From Glycine soja (taxonomy: Eukaryota; Streptophyta; Magnoliopsida; Fabales; Fabaceae): a DNA stretch of 64,000 nt. Under the pieces are notes generated by a model. That model saw only the letters and a list, made by a program, of their open reading frames with translations, searched no databases and was not told the origin of the DNA. The position numbers and the translations under genes were made by a program. Each line of letters opens with the position of its first letter. Position 1 is the stretch's first letter. This document shows, piece by piece, positions 1 through 11,900 of this stretch. Where the stretch lies: contig NC_041019.1 in assembly GCF_004193775.1 (NCBI RefSeq), forward strand, positions 1,371,501-1,435,500. The letters are read 5' to 3'.

Positions 1-3000
1 GGATACTTTTCAATCTTACTTTGCATCTATGATTATGATTATGACTAGCAACAAACTTGCGCATCTAGTGGTTATAGCGGTTGATTGTTAATTGCTGCAA
101 CAATTATTTTGGTTTTGCATGTGTGGATTCAAAAGAACGTTTTACCAAGGAAGAGTCTGACACAAACGTGAAATAAACATGCTTGTAATAAATCAATTAA
201 TAATCATGATTTGTGTGCATTATGGTTCATGTGCATGTATACCTATCTCTAGTGCGGGATGTAATAAAAAACTACTCTAGTGCGGGGGGAAAAACTGTTG
301 GTTATAATTGGTTAAATTACCATCAATTGCTGTCAGAAATTAAATCAAGTTGAAATGCTTGACTGGGAAAATGAATTTGTTTGGAAAATTATTACTTCAT
401 AGTTAAGTCTTTACGGTTGTAAAATATAGCAGAGTTGCAGTACTGCAAGTATTCGATTGCCACCGTTCTTACTGCACCGCAATTGTTTTCTTAGGAATTA
501 AACCTTGTCTTAACTTATCTATTAGTTAAGTAAATATCATGTATGAGCATTTTGTATCAGATTTGAATGAAATTTGATTGAATTGAAGTGAAAATCTCTT
601 CTTCTCTTCTTCTAGTAGTGTGCGTGAGTGTGTGGTGCAAATTCATTTATTTCCTGTAATATAGCAACATGCATGATGCATGTACTAACATCTTAATAGT
701 ACGTAGAGATAAGAGGGCGTAGCTATAGTTAGACATATGCGAGAAAAATGACTTAAGGCACTAAAAAAATGGAAAGAAAGAAATATCGAAAACGGGACAC
801 AAATTAGAAATTAAGGGGAGAATCTCCTGAATGACTCGAAATCGCATCAATGTGGTTTGAATCCGAAGATATTACTAGCTAAAAAAAAAGTGATTTTGCA
901 ATATGGAATTTCTTTTACAATTTGAGACTCATCCTAAAATAATGGCATCATCAAAAGTTCAAAACACAAATTAGATTATAGATCAATTGTGATCATAGTT
1001 TGCTCTTTTCCAAGAGATATCTACGTGACATCATGAATTTATAACATCATTTAGTCATTGCCTTTCATTTAGCCTATAAAGCTGATCAATATGTATTCTT
1101 ATCCCTTCCATGGATATGATACGGATTAATTCTTCTTGAGTTTAAACATTCCAGTGAGATGGCCGAATTAATAATAACTAGATTTTGATCATTACCACTG
1201 AAAGGACATCATCAATGAGTTGCTTTATCCTCAAAAGAGCATTAGGGAAAAAGGGGTCGGCAATTGTCCAATTGTGTATACACTTACGAGAGCCATAATT
1301 AACTCGTTGTTAGGGTTGACGGAACGTAACTTCATTTTTATGCGCACATTTGGCACATCTAGAAGAGCTATTGGTTTGTTGGTTCTGTTTTTTTTTTGCC
1401 CACTTCTTTTGATTTAAACTAGAGTGACGAGGCTTTTGCCATTATTTATTGCAAAAAGCTTGAAGATGGATGATGTTGGATAAGAGATAAAGAAAAACAA
1501 CCCTTTATCTTTGCTTTGGTTTATCACTATATATCTCAAATTCATTTTTCAAATATTTTCCAACTGAAACAGTTGGAGATGTGACGGAAAGAGACACTCC
1601 TTACTAAGCTCCAGGTCGGCATGATGGACTCACACGGGGCTAACATATTGTTGTCGCCATTAAAATAGAAAAATAAAAACGGTTGATATACACCCACAAT
1701 GAAAGATAACAAAAAGAAAAGAGAGAATTAAAGATGCGTTAGATAACGTAGTATAACAAGAAAGAAAAGATTGACAAAAAAGTGAAAGAAAAATAAAAAT
1801 GTTATGTAAGTTTACGAAGATCAGAACCTTTTTTAAATGTGAATTTAATTAAAATGAATTGATGTAAAGATTTTTATTAGTGTTATCCAATCATTTATAA
1901 ATTATCATGTATCATAATATTATTAACTTTTGTAATTTTATATATAAAATATTTTTTAACTATAATTGATATAACAATATTTAAAATTGAACTATTAAAA
2001 TATATCAATCGAGGGCTCGTTGATGATCTTCTTTCTCCGAAATAATTTAAAACTACTTTTTTCTTCAAATGACTTTGCAGGATGTAAATCCAACGAGGAT
2101 GATTACCTATATAAAGAGGGAAGATATAAACAAAGAATCACAGCTTTTTTGGGACGAAAAAGAATATTGCATGGGCTTTCTAGTATACTTATTTGGTATT
2201 AGTCATTGGAATTGTTGATTTTAAAGACTGAAATGAACATTTTTTTTATAAATTAAGAGATTAAAAAGTTTAAAAAATCTAATCAACACTTATGGTTTTA
2301 AAGATTAAGTTGGGACTTTATTTTATTATGCATTAATTGAAAGCGCACATGAATGCCTTTAACTTGATTTATTTATTCACAAAATAATGATCGTACACTT
2401 CTCATCTATCACCATCTAGATCTACCTCTACACCACTACATATATAACACTCATGAATTTTACACATGTTTTCTTATATAAGCATGTCTAACATATAACA
2501 AATAATGTGACTCCATTTTTGAAAATTACGACTCTTTTTCTAAAACATATAACATAAGCACGTCTCAAACATGTAGACTCTTCCTCAAGCATAAGAACGA
2601 TCTCATACATGAAAAATGAGACTCATTTTTTCAAAAATATTTTTAAAATCTCATAGGCCTTCCCACCATGGTCTGGATTACAATTACAACAAAAAAGTTC
2701 GCCAGTTATAAAATTAATTTTCTTTAATGACTTAATTCTCTTACTATCGTCACTTTTGATCTCCTCAATTATTTTCCCGCAAATTCCATCTTTTATTATT
2801 TTAACAGTATAACTTTTGTTTATCTCGTTAACTTGACAATCAATATTTAATACAAATCCTAATGACAATGCAGTAAAATTTTATGTTATTAATTAACATG
2901 GATGCATGACTTGAAAGTGCAATAAAGTGTTACATGAGCATTTTCATTAAATATTAGATTTCAAATTAATACATGAACCAAAATTGAAAAACTAAAATTA

Positions 3001-5068
3001 TGAGAGTTTTTTTTACAAACAAAAAAAATTGTGAGAGTTGAAACTTAAAAAAAAAGAAGGAATTATAGAACAGCAAATTGAAAAAATAATAATAACATTG
3101 ACGAAAAGTCCAATTAAGTCTTTCTTAATTTAATGTATGTCTATTGGTGTCTTTTAAAATAAAAATAATTAATATACATGTTTAAAAAGATTTACAATAA
3201 TTATGTCAGTTTTCAAAAAGACTTTAAAAGGTTAAATTTTTTTATAAAATATGAAAATTTATAATTTCCAAAAATTTAAATTAAAATTACTTAATTTTAT
3301 ATGAATTCATAGTAATTCCAAACTAAGAACCATATATTAATATCTTGAAGATATGAAAATTCATTTAATGCGTTAGTTTATTTCAATAAATATTTTTTCA
3401 TACGTGTAACTACTTATCACATTTTAGGATTAAAAGTTATTTAATGATCATATGATTGCCTAAAGAAGTCATAAGACTCTATCTTTGAATTTTAACATTT
3501 GATTCAATAGTCATGATTCATTCTCACATCTGCATTTATCTCTCTCACTCACAAAAATAGATATTTTCATTTTTATAAAACTTGTTTCTCTATGCTAAAA
3601 TGTCATCCACGAATACCACTTTTTTCCTCCGTTCTTGATATTGATCAGGGAAATCCTACATACCCAACTTTGTAATCTCCATTCCAGCTGTTTTCATAAT
3701 AAAAAAAAACTGTATGCTAAATAAGTGGCCAATAGGCATAAAGTCTCGTTGTTTTCACAAGTAGTAGGAATTTGACTCATAATACCTAACTGAGATTTCA
3801 TTCCGATCAACCCACGAGACAACGATCATTCATAATTACCAATTGTTTGGTTCCAAATTGTGCCACCTACTTAAAGCTTCACTCGTGCAATAAAAATGAT
3901 CCAACCATCTTGAAAGAAAAGTCTATCACTCTATAATTAGCATGCTTTTGACTTTCCAAATTCCAACCCCAAGTAAAATGGTTAAAATTCTGTTGCCAAT
4001 GCGTGGAATGAGAATAAGAGACCTTGGATTAAATATAAATGGGGGAGTTGTCTTAATCAAGAACTTGCATCAATCCCAATTTCCCTCGATCCCCTCTCTT
4101 GTTCGATCCTTTTAACTGCTGGGAATAAAATAGTACAATACACACTGCTCTGGAAACCAGTATGAATCTTTTCGTTGGTGTTATTTTACTTCACCGTCAC
4201 AAACCTAAATACTTTTAGAGAGATAATTTTATTGACAATATATATGTAAGCAGCATTCATGCATGGAATCATATTTGAAATTGACAAGAGAGAACTATAA
4301 ACCTATATGTGCTGAGCATAAGTGTAGTCAAACCCAAATTCTGGTGGCAAATCATGAAGAATAATAATATTCTCACCCCCACCCTATGACATGCGAGAAA
4401 AGGAAAAAAAAAAATGTGATATGCGTCTTAGACTGCAAACTTGGGATTTTATTTTTTGGTATTTCAAAATTACTTTCTACACACGGAGAATATAACCCAC
4501 CATTAATATGCTACAAGAAATAATCGTTAATAAAGTTAGTTCGTTAAAAGTCTTATGACAATAAGGTCAAATAAGATTGATGACCAGGTGAAGTTAGAAA
4601 GATGAATTTGCTTAATAGTTTACCACACAAACATAATTAATAATTAATGTTTTTTTTCTGGGAGTTGAGAGCGGCAACTTGAAATGGAGGACATGCTAGT
4701 GGTACATTGAGAGATTCATTTTTGTAGTCTCGATTAAAATGCATAAAATGTTCTTGTGAAGTGTTTTGTGCTTAGTCAAATAAAGGTCTAAAAGTCAAGG
4801 TCGAAAGTTGAAACTTGAACGGTACCACCAACATTATGTTACAGCATCCAAATTATTATCTGCCAATGTTTATGTCCTTGACTATTCTAAAGAAAGTGAC
4901 TGCATATAATAATGTATAAATTCAAAAGAGAAAACCAGAATGGACGAAATTGGTAGGATTGATTTCAAAGTATAATACCCATAATAATACCCGAGACCCA
5001 CTAACCAATTGTTTGGTCAAAAACCATATGGAAGAAAGCATTAAAGAAAACTATGCATTGCAACTTGC
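1..5068. other. AT-rich intergenic spacer, no gene seen
   Basis: This stretch has only short open frames without recognisable domains, strong base bias to A and T, and many homopolymer runs. A minus frame at 2623-2868 (81 codons) has a Cys-rich end but no family I recognise and no flanking exon structure. I see no RNA gene or intact transposon here. Confidence 0.6.
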
Positions 5069-5516
5069 AACTATATATTGACTGTGTTAGTTATGAATTT
5101 TAATGATAAATATTACATAAGAAAATTGAGAAACTTCTAAAAAGAAATAAAAGTAGGAAGTTTACTAATTTTTTTTACGGTAGGAAATTTACTGTTGTAT
5201 ACATACTATATACTAAGAGATATCCCATAACATCAAAATTAGAATATCTCTCCCATGTAACCAATTGGTCCGAATGTTAAATATTACTTTTTAACTATAT
5301 ATTGACTGTGTTAGTTATGAATTTTAATGATAAATATTACATAAGAAAATTAAGAAACTTCTAAAAAGAAATAAAAGTAGGAAGTTTACTATTTTTTTTT
5401 ACGGTAGGAAATTTACTGTTGTATACATACTATATACTAAGAGATATCCCATAACATCAAAATTAGAATATCTCTCCCATGTAACCAATTGGTCCGAATG
5501 TTAAATATTACTTTTT
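5069..5516. repeat. 224-bp tandem duplication, two copies
   Basis: Copy one spans 5069-5292 and copy two 5293-5516, an exact period of 224 bp. Reading the two side by side shows only a few differences: a G/A change in the motif gaaaattgag versus gaaaattaag, and one in the T-run of the tttactaa/tttactat stretch. The near identity in otherwise fast-evolving AT-rich DNA suggests a recent duplication. No coding content is visible. Confidence 0.95.
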
Positions 5517-5663
5517 AATTTGTAAGATTATTTTCTATTGAGGCAGGGAAAAAGTTAATTTCCTACAAAAATCTTTAAAGTATTAAAAATAAGAGCTATT
5601 GCATCATGGACCTGTCATGTGAGCTATTACATTTTGAATTGGGCTTTCCAATATATAAAGAGG

Positions 5664-6076
5664 GGGCATTGCTCTGTGCACCCAGTAAAATAACAAAATT
5701 TCATTTTTGCTCTTTTATAAAGCTCATTAGGATTGGCGAATCCGTAAGCTCAATACGGATTGGCCAATTTGTAAGCCTCAACTGAGCTAATAGAATAATT
5801 ATATTATAAGATAATTAATATCGTTATATATAATAATAAAATTTCTAATGTATATTTAATGCACATGTAAATTTAGATAATAAATTTTTTGACAATTAAT
5901 TTTGATCTAATAATTAATTTTTTTACATATATAAATTGTAAATAAAACGGATTGGCCAATCCGTATTGGGCTTATGAATTCTCCAATCCGTATCAGTGTT
6001 ACAGAAGAACAAAAATGGAATTTTGCTGTTTTGCCGAGTGTACCAGCAATTGTGCTGGGTGCACATAGCAATGCCC
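5664..6076. mobile_element. Mutator-type MITE, 413 bp, with perfect 9-bp TSD
   Basis: The left end begins GGGCATTGCTCTGTGCACCC and the right end finishes GGGTGCACATAGCAATGCCC, so the termini are inverted repeats. The 9-bp sequence ATAAAGAGG flanks both sides exactly (5655-5663 and 6077-6085), the target duplication length typical of Mutator-like elements. Inside are inverted blocks built on CGGATTGGCCAATCCG (near 5752-5770 and 5947-5965) around an AT-rich core at about 5795-5945. There is no transposase, so it is non-autonomous. The open frame 5974-6201 only runs through the right end and is not a gene. A shorter relative lies at 51436-51649. Confidence 0.92.
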
Positions 6077-6085
6077 ATAAAGAGG

Positions 6086-7369
6086 GTGTTGTTTTGATTT
6101 TATGGGTGGCAGGAAGCTTTATCCTAATAGGAATTTCAGTATATTTCCTTTTTGGGTCGATATCCCATAATGCTTTTAATATTGTGATGGCTCACGTCTA
6201 ATGTTTTTGGGCCCTGTCTTGTGTTTCTTAACTTTTCACTCTCTCAATGTACGCTGCACCTCCAAGTTACTTCATGTATCTTTCTCGAAATATTTTTCTT
6301 ACCTTTCGGATCTTTCATTCTAGAATTCAAAATCTGTAATCATTCAGAAATGTAATTTTACATTTCAAATTGATCATCTCAAAGCCAAAAAAGAGATGCA
6401 GGGAAACAACGGCCTCAATGTACCGTTGTTGGCATCAAATGATAGTAATGTGATTGAGTTGTGAACAAAAATCAAAGTGATTGAGTCATTAAATGCTTGG
6501 GTATTAAAAAATACACGCTTAGGAATATCATTATTTATTTTATCTTGTCACAAAGCCACCTCATTAAAGGTTGTAAAGTAAATGTGCATCGGACGATTAG
6601 CTTTATCCCTTCTTCACGAAATCCTTGCTATCTTTAGTTGCAACTTCCAGATCTCGTTCACATTCATTTTCGAGGATAATCAATACATTCATAGAATGTA
6701 TGAAATAGAGCTAATGTAAAGTAAACAATCCCAAAAGGCAAAATTAGAAAGAGCAATGGATGACAGAGTGAGAAATTAAAGGTTATGCAGATCTTCTTAA
6801 GTTCTCTCCAATGATTCCTTACTATCATTAATTACTGTTAGCCCAACAAACCCAAGGATGTCTATATTATTATATTTGGGGTCTTCTTCACACTACTATA
6901 TTTGTTTTGGCAGCATTAGCATTATCTTTGCATGCGAGTAATATAAAAAAAAATGTTTAATGCAGAAAATATTTAATTTAAAATAGAGGTTGAAATCTAC
7001 ATTCTCTACGGCAGATATAAATTTTGTACTAAAATATACTTGTAAATTTCAACTAGTTTAATTACCAATGATAAATATTTTCCCACAGCACTCTTGCTTT
7101 GTCTGAGATAGGTGCAGGAGTGAAGTATATGAAGTGAATTGTTGATTTGTTCGAACGATCATTAACTTGTTTAGGATTGGCCGAAGTACAATAAATTTAG
7201 GGATGTGAATTCTCTGTAGTTACTTTTGTGATTGTGTAAAATTTTATTCGATTAATGGCTTAATAATTTATCAGTCACAGTGACATTATAATGCGCTGTG
7301 ATTTAGAAGAACTTCCAAAACTTGTAATAAGGCACTTAAATTACATTCGAACTACGTAGCCGAGACACA
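6086..7369. other. Intergenic spacer, no gene seen
   Basis: AT-rich sequence between the MITE and the 3' flank of the ERF gene. No supported coding, RNA or transposon feature was seen. Confidence 0.55.
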
Positions 7370-7428
7370 AGTTGAAGCTACCTTGGTTCCATTAAAAAAA
7401 AAAAAAAAAGAGTTGAAGCTACCTTGGT
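7370..7428. repeat. 18-bp direct duplication flanking a short poly(A) insert
   Basis: The 18-mer AGTTGAAGCTACCTTGGT occurs at 7370-7387 and again at 7411-7428. The 23 bp between are TCCATT followed by sixteen A and one G. A target duplication of this length around a poly(A) tail is the signature of target-primed reverse transcription by a LINE or SINE. Here it would be an extremely 5'-truncated insertion. A simple local duplication followed by poly(A) expansion is the alternative. Confidence 0.7.
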
Positions 7429-7765
7429 CACGCAGGAATAAAAACACCATCATAATATAATAACCAACCACTGTGACTCACCTATCTACAGCAGTACACT
7501 AAAGTTTGTAACCTGACTCGGCAAAACAACTGCTGCAACGGTAAAAAATTTGGTTGCAGCTGCCGCCTAAGACACATTAAAAAACCAAGACAAATGTTAA
7601 TCATATCCTTAAAACATTGATTAAGAAATTAAAAAGAGAAAACATTAAGTATTTTCTTCTTTAATTTCTTAACCAATATCTAAAACACTGATTAACAAGA
7701 AAAAAACAAACAAAAGCAACCTAAAACACACCAAATCTAAACTAAACCCGTTAACCACTGATTAT

Positions 7766-8686
7766 TCATGAGTCAGATAAAGCTGCCCAATCAATCTCCA
7801 CGGAAGGGTACTTCTCCAAGTCCAACCCAAGATTGTCCATTGTTTCACAAGAATCCGAGAAATCCAAGAGGGTAATATCGGATTCAGGTGAAGAAGAAGA
7901 AGAATATTCATCGGAGAAGGCCGAGGACGATGATGTTTGGTAATTCTCAACCTTATTAAAATCCTGAAACTCCGATGTCTCTGTCTCTGCCTTGTGTGTA
8001 TCTAGAACAATAGGGTTTTGAGTTTTGAGTTTCTGCGAATTGGTCCCCAAGCTTTGACAAATGGCTTGAAGCTTCGCATCGACCGCAGAGGGGAGAGGCT
8101 TGTAGTTCCCAAACTCACCGTACGCGCGTGCTCCATGGTGACGCAGGTGAGGGAAGTTGAGCCTCGCGTTTTCTCCTCTTAGCTTAAACGCTGCGTTGTC
8201 GTAAGCCAACGCTGCTTCCTCTGCGGTGTCAAATGTACCTAGCCAGAGACGTGTTCGGTTCTTGGGGAGTCTGATCTCAGCGACCCACTTGCCCCAGTGT
8301 CTCTGCCTCACCCCACGGTAAAGCTTCGTGGGCTTTGAAGAAGGAGAAGCCCGCACGTGCTTCATGGGAATGGGCTTTGGGCTCAGAAACTGGCCTCGTG
8401 GAACCTGGATTCGGGCTTGAATTTGAAACATCTGTGATGGGGTGAGTTGGTTCAGTTTGATGGAACTAGCATGGTTTGGAGTTATTGAAACCTTTTGCTC
8501 GTAGCTTGTTGTTGAAGAGAAATTGGGAGAAGAAGAAAAGGAAGAGAATGAAGGGTATGTAATGCTAGAAGAATCACTTTTCATAAAAGGCTCAAGTGCT
8601 TTCATCAGCTCTTGATCACTACACTGGTCTAAGAAATCTGGTATCATGATGCTACTAGTATTGTACATGTCCATAACTGTTGCCAT
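7766..8686 (-). CDS. AP2/ERF transcription factor, RAP2-4-like (DREB A-6 / ERF group I)
   Basis: Single-exon gene for 306 residues. One AP2/ERF DNA-binding domain lies at about 122-179, with [19 protein letters not shown], the WLGTF element at 148-152 and the RAYD-type helix ([14 protein letters not shown]). The N-terminal block containing [12 protein letters not shown] at about 26-37 and the [11 protein letters not shown] stretch before the domain match RAP2-4/WIND-type proteins of the A-6 DREB group, as does the length. The C-terminus is acidic and Ser-rich, consistent with an activation region. Members act in the nucleus on GCC-box or DRE elements in drought, light and wound responses; that role is family knowledge. 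The start is the first ATG of the open frame and agrees with the family MxxxM.MY start. No intron is needed. A poly-Ser/Glu stretch near residues 255-265 comes from simple repeats. Confidence 0.93.
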   Translation of the reverse strand: MATVMDMYNTSSIMIPDFLDQCSDQELMKALEPFMKSDSSSITYPSFSSFSSSPNFSSTTSYEQKVSITPNHASSIKLNQLTPSQMFQIQARIQVPRGQFLSPKPIPMKHVRASPSSKPTKLYRGVRQRHWGKWVAEIRLPKNRTRLWLGTFDTAEEAALAYDNAAFKLRGENARLNFPHLRHHGARAYGEFGNYKPLPSAVDAKLQAICQSLGTNSQKLKTQNPIVLDTHKAETETSEFQDFNKVENYQTSSSSAFSDEYSSSSSPESDITLLDFSDSCETMDNLGLDLEKYPSVEIDWAALSDS

Positions 8687-8980
8687 GCTTAACTAGATAA
8701 TGAGAAAGAAAGAAGTGAAAAAATTGCAAACAAAGAGAACAACCTGTCTCAATTCCAAAACCAGAGAACAGGATATGTTCTGTTTCTTAACAAAAATAAA
8801 AATAGATAGACTGAAAACTTTCCCGAGTTCAAAATGAAAATTGTGATGAAGAGATTAGGAGAAGGTATTAACTATTAAGCAAAGAGATGTTTGTTTCTAA
8901 TTATCTCACTATGTTTTTGGGGTGGCCTGACTTTTTGATAGTTCCCCTCTTGCATTCCGGTGGGTGACCCTTTTGTGGGT
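8687..8980 (-). other. Probable 5' leader of the ERF gene
   Basis: Region between the ERF start codon and a TATA-like site on the minus strand. It contains no competing long open frame. Transcription direction and extent are inferred from the TATA candidate only. Confidence 0.35.
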
Positions 8981-8990
8981 TTATATAATA
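8981..8990 (-). promoter_or_regulatory. Candidate TATA box for the ERF gene
   Basis: On the minus strand the sequence reads TATTATATAA, followed by a moderately GC-rich stretch, about 295 bp upstream of the ERF start codon. It is the best TATA-like match in the proximal upstream region. The call rests on motif and spacing only. Confidence 0.4.
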
Positions 8991-11900
8991 GGGGCAAATA
9001 CTACTCAACGTCACGAGAATATTAGTTAAAGAAGTTAAAATAAAAATAATTTTCTTAAAAAATAAAAAAAAAATTATTGTTTCTCATTTTTTTAAAATTT
9101 TATATGATTTATATAATCCTTTAATTTTTTAACGAACGAACTAAAGATAATAATTAAAAAATCCTTTATAATATACTGTTGTTGGCGCCCATGGTTTGAG
9201 TATGTAGGTGCCACGAAGTTCCTTCCTTAGCCGTTGCTCTAATTCAGCTTCTTTTCTTGTTTAATTAATGGTTAATTACTTACGTCGTCAACTTCAACGA
9301 TATTCCTTTATTCGATGATGGCCATCACATGACGATTGACACATATCACCTCCACCCAATAGAGCTGTTGGACACGGGTCCTTGTATAATTGGGCTAAGC
9401 TTAGCTGAAACATGTGGTGTGTGATGCCCTCCAAATGTCAACTTTTAGTATTTAATAGATTTTTTGTCCTTTCTGCTCTCTAATGGGATTGGCTTTATCT
9501 TCGCACAAGCACAGCGACCTTAAACAGAAAATGTTTAGAGTGAAATTTACATCTTAATTACTGTATTCAAATGATAATGATAAAAAAGTTTAGTTTTTTT
9601 CTTAAAGAAATGATTATTCTATTTTGATTGTTTTATACACATCTTTTTATAGGAAATTGCTTTATATACATATTGATAGTTTATTTGATCAAATTTAATC
9701 ACACAAAACACAACAAATATATCCACTTATTAATATTTGTCCATCGCCATAGCCAAATGTTAATAATTTTATATTGGACAAAAATATCAATATTTTTTTA
9801 ACCTAAATATCAATACGTTCTATTGGATCAAGATATTAATAAATTATCATTATTAGATGAAAATGTCGATAAATTTTTATTGAACCTAAATATCCGTATA
9901 TTTAGACATAAAATCTCGTTTCATGTAAAGATAAAATATAATTTTAGGATAAAATTTCATCATTTTTTATTATTACAAACATAACATTATAATAATCACT
10001 TAAAAAATATATTAACAAACATAATTTGAAACAAACATAATAATAATGATAATATTGATTATCAATCATAATTTTTTTGTCACAATATAAATTATCCAAA
10101 ATAAACATTATTACAGTATATCAATCATTACAAATTTTTTTAAATTATAATAATTAGTCACAATCTACTATAAATAAAAGATAAATATATCTTAGATTTC
10201 ACACTTTGAATCTTGATTATTTTATTAACGGTGAGAACGAAAGTTAACGACTAGATATATTTATTGTATTTTTTACACTTTCAAGAACTAACTTTAACTT
10301 TTGTATTTTCATCTTTTGAATGATGTATTTTTCACTAAATTATACATTTAAGAACAAAATTAATTATTTACCCTATTTTTATCCCCAAAGAGTGGAAAGA
10401 CGAAAAGTCATGAAAATATTATATTATAAATATGTCTTTGTATTGACAATTAAAAATAAACGCGTTGACAATCATTTTAGTGATAAATTCGTTTGATTTT
10501 TTTTTTCTTTCTTCTTTTTCTGTTCACTATATATATATATATAAAACTACGTTATCTATATTTTTTTCATATCATTTAAACATACTAAAACCGCTACGTT
10601 ATACCAACGAGAACCTCAGCTTTTCACGTTACGTAATTCATTGGGAAAATTATTTGTCAAAATACTGAAATTTCTTTAATAATGAAAGTAATTCAGCAAA
10701 AATTCAAGGACGGAGAAGGGTTCTTAAAGGAATTGATTCAATTGACGATATGATACTGTATATTCAAATGGAAAATGAACATACATACTTTATATATATA
10801 TGTTTGAATTAACCTACGTATTTAACTAAAGTCAATCCTATGTGCACCTTGACCTGATGTACTGAGAACTGGTTTTGGTTTGGAGGAGCGTTGAAATTTG
10901 CATATTTTTTTTATGATAGCTTAGAGGCGAAGAAAATAATGGCTATAAATAAATGAAGTCTAATCTTAACTTAAATGTTGAAACACCATTGTGCGTGAGC
11001 TATAAGTTGCGTAAGATGCAAGCGAGAGCATCATGGCTAAGTGATTCTCATTCACTTATTAAATGTGTTACAAAAATTTCTTGGCATTGGTTATATTATT
11101 AAAAATGTTATAAGAACTTCTCCGTGACTTATTGTAAGGGTTAATTATCGGTTAAATTGGGTTGAGTTTAATTAAGAGATTTTCTTTCCAAATATTCGTC
11201 GGGTCATATTTTGTTTTTCATTTATATCCCAAACCAAAGCTATTATAGATTATTCGACAGAGCTACATATGGTTAGATTCATGTAAAAAATTATATATAA
11301 AAAAAGTTAACACAACAAAAGAAATCAAAAATATGAAATTATGGGAAAATATCAAATATGTATGAAAATTAGAAATGCTAGGAAACTACTCCATAATCTC
11401 CAAATTTCATCAGACATACATAATAACTTTAGAATACACAAGTTGAATGGCTCTTCCGAATTCCAATGGAAAGACTATCGAAGAGGAATAGAACAACCAA
11501 ATTCTGCTAACAAAAAAAAAAAAAAGAACAAGCAATTTCTCCAACCTCTTTAAAATGGAACATTAAACTTAGTATTTTGACTTTTATTTTATTTTTAATT
11601 AAATAATACAAAAATACATTGTTTATCTATTGAGAGGGAAATAATTGGCATTAGTTATAATGTGTTTTGTGCTGTTTCAGTTAAGGAGTAATTATATTTT
11701 TTTAAAAATGTATAAAACTAATGAATATATTGTTTTGTTATTATTATTATTTTATTTAAAAAAAATATTTCTGTTAATGTGTATCACATTTGGACCACTA
11801 ATGGCCTGTTAGACTTATCCATATACGTGGTAGACCTCATTAAATGTCAACGATTGAGCTCAACACTAACATGTATGGTGAGTGGCTGAAATCCTCATCA

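Noticed and set aside
2623..2868. 81-codon minus-strand frame with a Cys-rich end (CCNCNPDHGG)
   Set aside because: No family recognised, no linked exons, AT-rich codon use; could be chance or a very old fragment.
5974..6201. 75-codon plus frame
   Set aside because: It runs out of the right end of the MITE into flanking DNA, so it is not a gene.
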